DNA from: VXRJ01 sp965246995
Lineage (GTDB): Bacteria > Acidobacteriota > Vicinamibacteria > Vicinamibacterales > UBA8438
Assembly: GCA_965246995.1 (NCBI GenBank)
Contig: OZ252008.1
Coordinates: forward strand, 1,674,001-1,738,000
Reading direction: 5' to 3'
DNA: 64,000 bases
How positions within the stretch are numbered: the stretch's first letter is position 1; every line of letters starts with the position of its first letter. This document shows, piece after piece, positions 42,592 to 51,346 of this stretch. The position numbers and the translations under genes were made by a program. Under the pieces are notes generated by a model. That model was not told where the DNA came from. It was given only the letters and a program-made list of their open reading frames with translations, and made no database searches.

Positions 42592-43315
42592 CGGGCCCGC
42601 CCGCCCGCATTCGTATCGGCGCCAGCGGGTGGCACTACCCGACCGGGGAGGGGACCTGGGACGGCATCTTCTATCCGCCGCGGGGCCGCCGCAACCGCCC
42701 GCCCGGATTCGGCGAACTGGAGTACTACGCGGAACATTTCGACACGGTCGAGGTGAACTCGACCTTCTACGGCGTGCCGCGGCGCTCGGTTACCCAAGGC
42801 TGGGCCAACCGGACGCCCGACGACTTCGGGTTCTCGATCAAGCTCTATCAGCAGTTCACCCACCCGAAGATGTATGCGGCTTCCACCGGGAGCAGCGACA
42901 CGCGCGTCGAGCGTGGCGACATCGACCGGTTCTGTTCCGTCTCTCCATCGAGCAGAACTTCCTGCCGAACGTCGAGACCTTCTATTACATGCGGCTCCAC
43001 GGCCGCAACGCCCGAAAATGGTGGCGCCACGACCGGACCGAGGAACGCTACGACTACCACTACTCCAGCAAGGAGCTGCAGCCGTTCCGGGACACGGCGG
43101 ACGCCGCGGCCCATCTCGTCAAGCGGCTCTACCTCTACATGAACAACCACTTCGCGGGTAAGTCGGTGGCCAACGCCGCCACGCTGAAGCACGAGCTCCG
43201 GCGTCTACCGTCGGGAGATGCTGGCGCGCTATCCGGAGCTGGAGGGGGTGGTCAGCACGAGTCCGGCGCCGGCGCCGCTGCTCGTGCCAGCCGACGGGTC
43301 GCCCGTGCGACGGTG
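42588..43315 (+). pseudogene. DUF72 protein, internally deleted and frameshifted
   Basis: GTG 42588 overlaps the preceding stop. The start RIRIGASGWHYP, then HFDTVEVNSTFYGVP and DFGFSIKLYQQFTHP, is canonical DUF72. After VERGDIDRF the frame breaks, and a different frame resumes at FLPNVETFYYMRLHGRNARKW, with YLYMNNHFAGKSVANA, then breaks again near 43200 before GVYRREMLARYPEL. At least 40 central residues are missing. DUF72 is a TIM-barrel family of unknown reaction; this copy cannot fold normally. Confidence 0.85.
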
Positions 43316-43316
43316 A

Positions 43317-44725
43317 TCACACGTGGTTCAGCAGCGCCGGTTCCATGAGGCGGCGTTGACCGTCCGGGAAGACCCGCAACCAGTCCGGTCGAGAATAGGG
43401 CAGGCCTTTGTTCCACGCGCTCGTTGACCTCGTGTGCGGCGGCTCCTTCCGCCAGATAAAGGTGTCCATCCCCGCCTGGATGACAACGGTCCCGCGGCGG
43501 ATCTCCTGTCGGCCCGCGGCGTCGGTGATCTGATGTGCCAGTTGCAAGGCATCGGAGACGTCCGATTGTGACCACTCTCGCCGTCGGAGTTTGGCGAACG
43601 GGGTGCCATGGACGTGCTCGACGAAGCCCTTGTAGCTGGTCCCTACTGCTTTGCCCGAATTCGCTTGCCGCACCAGATCGCGAAACAGGCGGACGCCGCG
43701 GTCGATGCACGACTCAAGGACGATATCGCGCTCGTCGATTAGAACTGCACTCCTGGCTGGTGGGGATTCGATGGCAGGCAGCGCTGCGTCGATGGGCGCT
43801 GCGTCCCAGATGAGTCCTTCAACCAGTACTCCGTCCACCGAACGCGCCGGCTCGCCGCGTGGAACTGCCCGCGCCGGACCACCGAGCAATCCGGTAGCGG
43901 GCAGCGCCGCAACGACGGCCTGGAGATGGTCGTGGTTGCGCGTTATCGCGCTTGACGGGAGAGAGTAGGCGTTGACAAGCCGCTTCGCGAATTTCTCGAC
44001 GACATCCGATGGCGCTCGACGATGTCCCGGTAGTGGGTCGAGACCAGACGTGCGCCACGTCGAGGTGGGAAAGCACTCCAGCAGCCAGTAGCCCTTCCCG
44101 CGCAAGGGAACGTCACTGCTGGGATCGCTTATGAGAGCGACATCGGGATGCTTGAGGAGTTCGGCGAAGACTTCGATGCTGAATCGAATCCAGCGGAGAA
44201 AGGTCGAGGGATAGGCCACGCCGCGCGTCCCGGTCTTTCCGGGTGTGCGGGTCGCATACTCACACGCACGACCGACACCCTTGCGCTTGGAAGATGCGGC
44301 TGCATCCCTCCACCCTTGCGGTCCGTCGACGGAAACGGCGGCGATGTCATGGGTGCGAGCGAACTGGTCGATGGCTCGCGCGACGGCGGATGGCGTGAGA
44401 TCCTCGGCTGGCCAGGAGCCCGTGGTGAAACCCCCGCTACATTCGAGCGGCGATGCATCCCGCCTGAACGGCGTTGCTCCTCGGTCGAATATGGCCAATA
44501 AGCTCCCTCGTCGCGCCTTGTCAGCCGGGCGCCTCACCGCTCTCGGTGCTACGCGGGTTTCACCACGGGCTCCCAGGTGATTGCGTCCGGGACGGCCTTC
44601 GTGAAGCGTTGCTGGTCGAACGCGATCAACGCGGATCCGATGTCGGCCCAGCTCCGGCAGGCGAGGTCGATCCCGAGGACAGAGACGCGATCCGCTACCT
44701 GGAGAATACGTTCGGGTGTCAGCAT
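43317..44725 (-). pseudogene. DUF429 (RNase H-like) gene split by a 157-bp miniature element
   Basis: The 5' part (44725-44573) reads VSVLGIDLACRSWADIGSAL to KAVPDAITW. The 3' part (44411-43317) continues PAEDLTPSAVARAID, then VSVDGPQGWRDAA, YWLLECFPTSTWR and FVEHVHGTPF. Removing 44412-44572 (the element and one CCAG copy) gives one uninterrupted frame of 416 codons. The GIDLA, DGPQGW and E-x-FPTSTWR motifs fit DUF429, an RNase H-like fold of unknown substrate. The insertion adds stop codons and must abolish the normal product. Confidence 0.75.
44416..44572 (-). repeat. Miniature inverted-repeat element, full copy B (157 bp)
   Basis: Bounded by GAGCCCGTGGTGAAACCC and its exact inverse (18 bp). 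It is flanked by CCAG at 44412-44415 and 44573-44576, a 4-bp target duplication. Its reverse complement is identical base for base to copy C at 52050-52206. It contains no transposase. Confidence 0.92.
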
Positions 44726-44932
44726 CCCCTTCTTCGTGGATATCGTGCAGCATGGTGGACCTGCCAAGCGCGCGATGCCTCTTGGATTGTGACACGAGAC
44801 GGTGTCAATTGCTGATTGTCGCGCGGCAATTGATGGCCTATATTGGGCTTCAGTCGAGTACTCGGGCGCACATCGACCGGAGCGCATCCCCATCCTGCAG
44901 GGGTGGAGTTGCAGAGGAGCCAGTGGGACATC

Positions 44933-45955
44933 ATGACGCGATTGACAGGATTCGGCGGAGTGATCGCGGTCCTTGTGGGCGGGGCCGTAATCTTCGCGGC
45001 TTGGGCGGCAGGTTCGACGCTCGCCGCCCAGCAGGCTGACGCGGAAGGCGCGAACGCCGTCATCCCGTGGGCCTATACGCTGAACGACCCGCCCCCGGCC
45101 GACGCCCCTCCGCCGCCGGATCCCGACGAAGTGCTGCGGGTCCCCGGCAGCGACGTCACGTTCCGGCGGTCCGAGCTGCGCGATCTCTTCAACCCGCCCG
45201 ACTGGCATCCGGACAACCATCCCCCTCCGCCGCCGGTCGTGGCGAGCGGGCGGCGGCCGGACGTGAGGGCCTGCGGCTTCTGCCATCTCCCGAACGGCCA
45301 GGGGCGCCCGGAGAATTCCAGCGTGGCGGGCCAGCCGGCGGAGTACATCGTCCAGCAGATGCGGGATTACCGGAACGGCCTGCGCCGCAGCGGCGAGCCG
45401 CGCATGGGCCCGCCCAGCCTGATGGTGACCATCGGCCTGGCCGCCACCGAAGAGGAGGCACAGGAGGCGGCGGAGTATTTCTCGTCGTTCCCGTTCCGCC
45501 CGTGGATTCGCGTTGCCGAGACCGACATGGTTCCGGTGACCCGCGTCAGCGGTTGGATGCACGTCCCGGTGGAGGGGGGCGGCATGGAGCCGATCGGAAC
45601 GCGCATCATCGAGACTCCCGAGGACGTCGCGCGGACGCAGATACGCGATTCCGAGGCGAGCTTCATTGCCTACGTTCCGACCGGAGCCGTGGCGCGAGGC
45701 GAAGCGCTCGTGACGACCGGTGGCGACGGGAAGACCGAGGCCTGCGGCGTCTGCCACGGTCCCGCTCTGCGTGGCCTCGGCCCGGTGCCGCACATCGCCG
45801 GCCGGTCGCCCAGCTACATCGCGCGGCAGCTCTACGACTTCCAGACCGGGGTGCGCAACGGCGCCTGGTCGGACCTGATGGACGCCGCGGTCGCGAATCT
45901 CACCGTGGCGGACATCGTCGACATCGCGGCGTACACGGCAAGCCTCGAGCCCTGA
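44933..45955 (+). CDS. Dihaem cytochrome c
   Basis: Start taken at ATG 44933, with GAGGAG upstream and a signal sequence (VIAVLVGGAVIFAAWAAG). The 340-residue protein has two haem sites: CGFCH near residue 117 with NGQGRPENSSVAGQ, and CGVCH near 274 with ALRGLGPVPHIAGRSPSYIARQL. The two-domain layout resembles cytochrome c553/c4-type proteins. A proline-rich segment (DPPPADAPPPPDPDE) precedes the first domain. It is a likely electron acceptor for the quinoproteins around it. It converges on the PQQ fusion at 46158. Confidence 0.9.
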   Translation: MTRLTGFGGVIAVLVGGAVIFAAWAAGSTLAAQQADAEGANAVIPWAYTLNDPPPADAPPPPDPDEVLRVPGSDVTFRRSELRDLFNPPDWHPDNHPPPPPVVASGRRPDVRACGFCHLPNGQGRPENSSVAGQPAEYIVQQMRDYRNGLRRSGEPRMGPPSLMVTIGLAATEEEAQEAAEYFSSFPFRPWIRVAETDMVPVTRVSGWMHVPVEGGGMEPIGTRIIETPEDVARTQIRDSEASFIAYVPTGAVARGEALVTTGGDGKTEACGVCHGPALRGLGPVPHIAGRSPSYIARQLYDFQTGVRNGAWSDLMDAAVANLTVADIVDIAAYTASLEP

Positions 45956-45962
45956 GCCAGTG

Positions 45963-46076
45963 CTAGTCTAGCGTCTCGCCGCTCGCCTGCGACTGGATCC
46001 TGTGGTAGAGAGCGACCGGCAGGAAGGCCACCATCCCGACGGCGAGGATCAGCCGGAACGTCTGGTCGTCAGCCAT
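45963..46076 (-). pseudogene. Isoprenylcysteine-methyltransferase-like protein, N-terminal stub
   Basis: A 37-codon minus-strand frame, MADDQTFRLILAVGMV then FLPVALYHRIQSQASGETLD, ending in TAG at 45963-45965. It looks like the first helix and cytoplasmic loop of the ICMT/NnrU-like membrane methyltransferases; the remaining 150 residues are missing. Confidence 0.5.
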
Positions 46077-46157
46077 TCCCTCGGCGCGGCGGCGCCGCGT
46101 TGGGACGACGGGCAGTTACGAGACCGGGTTCGTCGCCACCGGGGAAGACTGTGCGGG

Positions 46158-48677
46158 TCACCTCACGACCGTGATTTCTCCCTGCTGCCAAGGGTGCTGT
46201 TCGCACGTGTACACGTACCGGCCCGGCGTGTCGAACTGGATTGAACCAGTCGCGCCGGGTGCGATCGCCCCGCTTGTCCATGTCTGCTGACGAACGGTTA
46301 TCGTGTGCGGCGCGAGGCCGGTGTTCTTCCAGGTGACTTGCGCGCCAGCCGACACCTGCACGCGCCGCGGCTCGAACGTCTCGTAGTCGTCGATTACCAA
46401 TCCCGGCGGTCTGATGGTGTCTCTCTGCCGCTCGGTGAAGTCGATGGTGATCTCGCTCGTCTTCTCGACGACCCCATGCCCTTCGAAGGTCTGCACCATG
46501 GGCGACAATGGCGGTGGACTGTGCGGTTGAACGGTGCCGCCGAGCTTGAACGCCCACACCGCGTTGCCGGTCGAACTGGACCCCGTTGACGGGCCGTGCG
46601 TCGACCCGCCGCCGCTCGGCGCGAGGGCGATGTACTGCTCTCCGTCCAGCTCGTACGTGATCACGGGGGCCGAGTCGGCTCCCAGGCCGGTCTGGAACTG
46701 CCACAGCGGCTCGCCCGTCGCGGCATCGCGGGCCTGGATGGTGCCGTCCACCTCGCCGTGGAACACCAGGTTGCCCGCGGTGGCCAGCATGCCGCCGCCA
46801 TGCGCCTTGGGATATGGCGATCGCCGCTGCCACACGATCGTGTTCGTGCGCGAGTCGACGGCCGTGATCAATCCATACCACCGCAGACCCGGCTCGTTAC
46901 TTGATATGCCGAACCGCGTCGCCCACCACGGTTTGACGGCCGCCCCCACGTAGAAATACCCCGTCTCCGGGCTGTAGGCCATCGGAGCCTGCCGGGCGCC
47001 GATGTAGGGCGCCATCACGTTGGGTTGATTGAGAGGCTCGAAATAGCACCCGGTCCTGAACCCGGGCGGCACGAGCCATGGCTCGATGCAATTCGGGACC
47101 ACCTGCTCGCCGCCGACCGGAAACGGCTGCGTGGGCTCCGTCACCTGATAGGGATCCTGCGGGACGGGACGCTCCTCGATCGGCAGCAGCGGCGAGCCAT
47201 CGACACGGTCGAACAGAAAGAGGTACCCGTCGGTGCGCATGACGGCGATCCCCTTGCGGGGGCGTCCGTCCATGGTCGTGTCATACAGCACCGGGGGCGT
47301 GGGCACGTCCATGTCCCATATGTCGTGGCGCGCGAGCTGGAAGTGCCAGCGGTACGCGCCCGTCTTGAGGTCGAGGGCCACCACCGAGGCGGCGAACAGC
47401 TGGTGGCCCGGACGCAGGTCGCCCGAATGCGACGGGTGTGGACCCGGATGCTGCGTCGGATGCTGCCCCTGCAGGCCCAGCGGATTGCCGTTCGGGTTGC
47501 CCGTGCCGAAGTAGACCAGCCCCAGCTCGGGATCGACGGCCGGCGGGCTCCAGACGCCGCCGCCGCCGGCCCGCCACATCTCGTTGTTCGGCCACGTCTC
47601 GAACCCGACGTCATCCGGTCCGGGAATGGCATAGAAGCGCCACATCTCGACGCCGGTCCCGGCATCGAGGGCGCTGACCCCGCCCCGCCGCCCGCTGTCG
47701 CCACCCGCGAGCGCTACGAGCAACACACCATCGGCATAGGTCGGCGCCGAGGTGATGCGCGCAGATCTTCCGTGGGCGGAATCCGGCGCGAGCGCGTGCG
47801 TCCACACGGATTGCCCGGTCGCCATGTCGATGGCGGAAATCGTGCCGCTGGCGCCCGCCACGAACACGACGCCGAGATCGGCGCCGACCGCCAGACCGCG
47901 TCGGGCGGGAGGCTCCATCAGCTCGAACACCCATGCAATCTCGCCGGTCTTCGCGTCCAGCGCGGCCACGTTGCAGTTCATCAGCGCCACGAAGATTCGG
48001 CCGTTCGACATCGTGACCGAAGACTGGTTCGTCGGGCCCGGCAGCCGGGTCATCCACGCGCCGCCGAGAGACGCGACATTGCTCCTGGTGATCTGCGCCA
48101 GCGTGGAGTACCGCTGGTTCGTGGCGGAGCCGCCGTACAGCGGCCACTCGCTCGTCGACCGCGGGCGCCGCGGGCTCGCCGCCGCCTCGCGCGGTCCATC
48201 GGCCAACGTGCTGCAGCTTGGGCGGGAGCGCGGCGCACCGCTGGCTGCGGCCGCGCTCGACCGGTTGGCCAGCGCCGCGTCGATCGACTCGGCTGCCGTC
48301 ACCGTCAGGGGCGTCGGGCCGACGGCCACGCCGTTCACCTGCAGGATGTAGGCGGCGATGTCGACGTGTGCCGCGTCGCCCAGCGCGCCGGGGTTGCTTG
48401 GCGGCATGGTACGGACAGCCTCGATCAGATCGCGCGTCGTCCGCTGGCTCCAGCCCTCCGTGAACGTGGGGCCGGCCAGTGGCGGTGCATACGGTCCTCC
48501 GGACAGATCGGCGCCATGACAGAACGCGCAGTTCGTCTGAAACGCCGGTCCACCTGCCGCGGCCTGTTCGCCCGTGAACGGGCCGACTGCGTCCGGCTGC
48601 TGACCTGCCGCTGACAGCACGAGGGCGGAGGCAGCCGCACCTATCAGGACGCCGGCCCAGGAAATAATGATTCTCAT
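46158..48677 (-). CDS. Cytochrome c - PQQ dehydrogenase - cupredoxin fusion
   Basis: Start taken at ATG 48677 with a signal peptide (MRIIISWAGVLIGAAASALV), 839 residues. Residues about 30-125 are a haem c domain (NCAFCHGADLSGGPYAPPLAG, later TMPPSNPG). Residues about 160-725 are a PQQ propeller (QRYSTLAQITRSNVASLGGAW, MDVPTPPVLYDTTMDG, ATGEPLWQFQTGLG). Residues about 750-839 are a cupredoxin: QVTWKNTGLAPHTITV (His ligand) and YTCEQHPWQQGE (Cys and His), with Gln where the axial Met normally sits. A haem and a copper centre on one quinoprotein would give two electron exits. Not seen before by me as one chain. Confidence 0.87.
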   Translation of the reverse strand: MRIIISWAGVLIGAAASALVLSAAGQQPDAVGPFTGEQAAAGGPAFQTNCAFCHGADLSGGPYAPPLAGPTFTEGWSQRTTRDLIEAVRTMPPSNPGALGDAAHVDIAAYILQVNGVAVGPTPLTVTAAESIDAALANRSSAAAASGAPRSRPSCSTLADGPREAAASPRRPRSTSEWPLYGGSATNQRYSTLAQITRSNVASLGGAWMTRLPGPTNQSSVTMSNGRIFVALMNCNVAALDAKTGEIAWVFELMEPPARRGLAVGADLGVVFVAGASGTISAIDMATGQSVWTHALAPDSAHGRSARITSAPTYADGVLLVALAGGDSGRRGGVSALDAGTGVEMWRFYAIPGPDDVGFETWPNNEMWRAGGGGVWSPPAVDPELGLVYFGTGNPNGNPLGLQGQHPTQHPGPHPSHSGDLRPGHQLFAASVVALDLKTGAYRWHFQLARHDIWDMDVPTPPVLYDTTMDGRPRKGIAVMRTDGYLFLFDRVDGSPLLPIEERPVPQDPYQVTEPTQPFPVGGEQVVPNCIEPWLVPPGFRTGCYFEPLNQPNVMAPYIGARQAPMAYSPETGYFYVGAAVKPWWATRFGISSNEPGLRWYGLITAVDSRTNTIVWQRRSPYPKAHGGGMLATAGNLVFHGEVDGTIQARDAATGEPLWQFQTGLGADSAPVITYELDGEQYIALAPSGGGSTHGPSTGSSSTGNAVWAFKLGGTVQPHSPPPLSPMVQTFEGHGVVEKTSEITIDFTERQRDTIRPPGLVIDDYETFEPRRVQVSAGAQVTWKNTGLAPHTITVRQQTWTSGAIAPGATGSIQFDTPGRYVYTCEQHPWQQGEITVVR

Positions 48678-48695
48678 CCGAGACTCCTGCGGCGC

Positions 48696-48821
48696 CGGAG
48701 CCGCTTCAAGAATCCGGTTCAGCCGCTCGTAGAACGGATGCCGGGCGCCACGCGGCCGGTCTGCGCTCGCCACCCACATCGGCTCGTGCAACCCGCCGTC
48801 GCGGGTCGTGCCCATCGCCAT
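48696..48821 (-). pseudogene. Transposase N-terminal remnant
   Basis: The minus strand reads MAMGTTRDGGLHEPMWVA followed by RHPFYERLNRILEAA, the opening of IS1182/IS5-type transposases (HPFYERLN motif). It is in frame with the PQQ fusion gene downstream, but the signal peptide of that gene begins later, so it is leader DNA now. Confidence 0.65.
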
Positions 48822-48848
48822 ATTCGCCAGTGTAGGGCACGGGATCGG

Positions 48849-49010
48849 TCAAGTCGAGGCCGGACGGACGTGCAGGTTCGCCGGCACGCCGAAGTCCGTC
48901 TTCGAGCCGGGCGGTGTCACCCACGCCTCGTCGTCCCGGCCGATCCGCTTCGAATCCTCGATCAGGGTGATCAGCTCGCCGACGATCCGGGCGACGTTGC
49001 CGATGAATCA
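48849..49010 (-). pseudogene. McrB-like GTPase/AAA fragment
   Basis: The minus strand frame reads NVARIVGELITLIEDSKR and WVTPPGSKTDFGVPANLHV, matching the McrB region just before the GTMNTADRS motif (family knowledge). It is bounded by stops and only about 50 codons long. It is a relic of a modification-dependent restriction system. Confidence 0.6.
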
Positions 49011-49211
49011 TCCGGTCGGCGCGAAGGACGTCGGCCGGCTCGACCTGCTGGTGACCTGCAACGCGGGTGGCGACCACCGGGTCTCGTCTCAGTTCGGTCT
49101 TCCCACCGCTGACACCAACCGTGTGACGCTCGCGACCACCACCGGAGTAGCATGGAGCGGTGTGGGGATGTTCACGGTCGATGTAAGCCGCATCCGACAG
49201 CATGATCAGAC
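49011..49211. other. Intergenic stretch, no gene recognised
   Basis: No coherent reading frame with family motifs was found on either strand between the McrB remnant and the NucS-like gene. Confidence 0.5.
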
Positions 49212-49449
49212 ATGAGAGTCTTCAGCGTTGAATCTGACGGCGGGTTCACGGAGTACGAGCAATTGCCGTTCGAGGTCGATCATGAGGAATCCGTCCTCGA
49301 GGAGTGGCTGGAGTCCAACCCCGACGGGATTCTTGAAGACGGGCGGATTCTGATCATCGGACGTCAGGTCTGAACCGACCTCGGCGGGGTCATTGACCTG
49401 CTTGGCGTAGATCGCGAGGGGAACGTGGTCGTCGTCGAATTGAAGCGGG
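49212..49449 (+). pseudogene. NucS/DUF91-like endonuclease, nonsense mutation and truncation
   Basis: ATG 49212 begins MRVFSVESDGGFTEYEQLPF, then EESVLEEWLESNPDGILEDG and LIIGRQV, followed by TGA at 49371. The frame continues DLGGVIDLLGVDREGNVVVVELKRD, the PD-(D/E)XK core (D-x-L, then E-L-K), until it is cut at the IS481 remnant at about 49450. A single base change (CGA to TGA) plus the truncation inactivate it. Confidence 0.75.
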
Positions 49450-49630
49450 ACGCTCCCGCTCGTAGCGCCGGACCGGCGGGGCCGGTTCGAGGGCGTCACG
49501 CCGGTGAAGCCCCGCCCGGCGCAGGACCCGACTGACGGTGGCGGGCGAGACCCCCACGATCCGCGCAATCTGGATCCCCGGCTGGCGCTGGAGGCGCAAC
49601 GCCGTGATGCGGGCGACGATGCGAACCGGC
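49450..49630 (-). mobile_element. IS481-type transposase fragment
   Basis: Minus-strand ALRLQRQPGIQIARIVG, VSPATVSRVLRRAGLHRR and ALEPAPPVRRYERERP match the helix-turn-helix part of IS481 transposases. The catalytic core is absent. It separates the broken NucS-like gene from the msrB fragment and probably caused both truncations. Confidence 0.75.
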
Positions 49631-49633
49631 GTC

Positions 49634-49760
49634 GAGCACCGACGTGCACTGCGCCCGATGCGGCGGGCATCTGGGCCACGTGTTCCCGGACGGCCCGGCC
49701 CCGACCGGCGAGCGGTACTGCAGGAACGGCGTGTCCATGGCCTTCGAGCCGAAGGCCTGA
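49634..49760 (+). pseudogene. msrB C-terminal fragment
   Basis: Reads CARCGGHLGHVFPDGPAPTG then ERYCRNGVSMAFEPKA and TGA at 49758-49760. These are the second zinc CxxC, the HLGHVFPDGP motif and the catalytic RYC of methionine-R-sulfoxide reductase B. The first two thirds are missing, including the other CxxC. Confidence 0.85.
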
Positions 49761-49781
49761 CGGCGTCTCCGGAGGTATCTC

Positions 49782-50483
49782 ATGCGCGCACAGCGGATCA
49801 TCCTCGTCGCGGCGCTCGTGCTGGCGGCCGGCTACGTGTGGCTGCGTGGCGGCTTCGTGGGCGTGCTGGGCGAGGACGCGCCGGCGGCGGCGGCGATCGA
49901 CGACCGCGCCGACCCCGGCCAGGCCGATGACGGCACGGTGCCCGCGCCGCCGGCCGGCCTGGCCACGGCGACCCTCGCCGCGGGCTGCTTCTGGTGCGTC
50001 GAGGCCGACTTCGACAAGGTGGAAGGCGTATTGGCGACGATCTCCGGGTACACCGGGGGAACCGTGGCCGACCCCTCCTACACGCAGGTCTCGCGCGGCG
50101 GGACCGGCCACACCGAGGCGGTGCAGGTGATCTACGACCCGTCGGTGGTGAGCTACGAGGAGCTGCTCGATCACTACTGGCGCAACGTCGATCCGTTCGT
50201 GGCGTACCGCCAGTTCTGCGACGTGGGAGATCAGTACCGGCCGGCCGTCTTCTACCACTCGGAGGCGCAACGGGAAGCCGTCGGGGCCTCGAAGGCGCAC
50301 GTGCAGGACGGGTTCGCGGAACCGATCGTGGTGGAGGTGTTACCCGCCGGGGCGTTCTACCGCGCCGAGGAGTACCACCAGGACTACTACACGAAGAATC
50401 CGCTGCAGTACCGCTACTACCGATGGGGCTGCGGCCGCGACGCGCGCTTGGCGGACATCTGGGACGGCGACGCGGGAAGCTGA
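49782..50483 (+). CDS. msrA: Peptide methionine-S-sulfoxide reductase MsrA, membrane-anchored or exported
   Basis: A 233-residue protein. The N-terminus (MRAQRIILVAALVLAAGYVWL) is a signal or anchor, then a linker, then the MsrA domain with catalytic GCFWCVEADFDKVEGV near residue 67, GYTGGTVADPSYTQVSRGGTGHTEAVQV, and YEELLDHYWRNVDPF. It repairs oxidised methionine in periplasmic proteins. The preceding msrB fragment shows that a former msrBA pair has lost MsrB. Confidence 0.93.
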   Translation: MRAQRIILVAALVLAAGYVWLRGGFVGVLGEDAPAAAAIDDRADPGQADDGTVPAPPAGLATATLAAGCFWCVEADFDKVEGVLATISGYTGGTVADPSYTQVSRGGTGHTEAVQVIYDPSVVSYEELLDHYWRNVDPFVAYRQFCDVGDQYRPAVFYHSEAQREAVGASKAHVQDGFAEPIVVEVLPAGAFYRAEEYHQDYYTKNPLQYRYYRWGCGRDARLADIWDGDAGS

Positions 50484-50490
50484 GCGCGCG

Positions 50491-50837
50491 GTGGCGGTCG
50501 TGGCGGACGAGACGGTGATGATCGTCGTCAACTCCGCGTGCGGCTGTGCCGCGGGCAAGGCCCGGCCGGGCATCGCCATGGCGCTCGGGCACGAGCGGTA
50601 CACTGACCTGGTGGCACCGTGTTCGCCGGCGCGGACATCGAGGCGATGGCCCGGGCGCGGGAGCACCTCGCGCCGTACCCGCCCTCGTCGCCGTCGGTCG
50701 CGCTGCTGAAGGGCGGCCGGCTGGTCTACATGCTGGAACGGCGGGACATCGAGAACCGCAACGCGCCGAGCATCGCCGCGTTGCTGACCGCCGCCTTCGA
50801 GGAACACTGCACCCCGGCGGCCGCGCCGAGCACCTAG
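50491..50837 (+). pseudogene. Bacilliredoxin (BrxA/BrxB, DUF1094) with one frameshift
   Basis: The first frame reads VMIVVNSACGCAAGKARPGIA, containing the CGC active site of bacilliredoxins. Near 50612 the frame shifts by one base and continues VFAGADIEAMARAREHLAPY, PPSSPSVALLKGGRLVYML, to TAG at 50835-50837. The N-terminus is also about 25 residues short. It follows msrA by 7 bp, consistent with a thiol-redox repair cluster. Confidence 0.8.
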
Positions 50838-50899
50838 TGCTGTGCCATCAATAAACATTAGGACTATTGGGGAGCTCGTCTCGAACCGAGAGAGTTTCC

Positions 50900-51346
50900 A
50901 TGCCGCAAAAGAGGTACATCGTTCGACTCACAGCCCAGGAACGCGAGGTCTGTCAACAGACGGTCCGCAAGCTCAACGGGAGCAGCGAGAAAGTGCGCCG
51001 CGCGCAGATTCTCTTGAAGGCCGATGCGGACGGGCCGGCGTGGACCGACCAGCGGGTCGCCGAGGCCTTTTCGTGCCGCACCAAGACCGTCGAGAACATT
51101 CGCCAACGCTGCGTGCAGGACGGGTTCGAGCGGGCGCTGGAACGAAAGCGGCGGGCGTCGCCCCCGGTTCCCAAACTGCTCGACGGCGAACAGGAGGCGC
51201 AGGTCATCGCCCTGCGTCTGGGGCCACCCCCGAAGGGCTACGCGAACTGGTCGTTGCGCCTGCTGGCGCGCCGGGTCGTCGAGTTGGCGATCGTCGAGTC
51301 GATCAGCCACGAAACCATCCGGCGGACGCTGAAAAAAACGGCATGA
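50900..51346 (+). CDS. IS630 transposase, N-terminal helix-turn-helix ORF
   Basis: A 148-residue protein: MPQKRYIVRLTAQEREVCQQ, then EKVRRAQILLKADADGPAWTD with the tandem helix-turn-helix VAEAFSCRTKTVENIRQRC, and SLRLLARRVVELAIVESISHE. It ends TLKKTA, and an A7 run (ctgaaaaaaacgg) precedes the overlap with the second frame (ATGA at 51343), a likely frameshift site joining the two halves. Confidence 0.85.
   Translation: MPQKRYIVRLTAQEREVCQQTVRKLNGSSEKVRRAQILLKADADGPAWTDQRVAEAFSCRTKTVENIRQRCVQDGFERALERKRRASPPVPKLLDGEQEAQVIALRLGPPPKGYANWSLRLLARRVVELAIVESISHETIRRTLKKTA

Noticed and set aside
44129..44458. A minus-strand frame starting MHRRSNVAGVSPRAP
   Set aside because: Its start is made of miniature-element sequence; similar starts at 28147 and in copy C come from the repeat, not from a protein family.
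48706..49203. A 165-codon minus-strand frame
   Set aside because: A different frame of the same strand gives the McrB match, so this frame is not the coding one.
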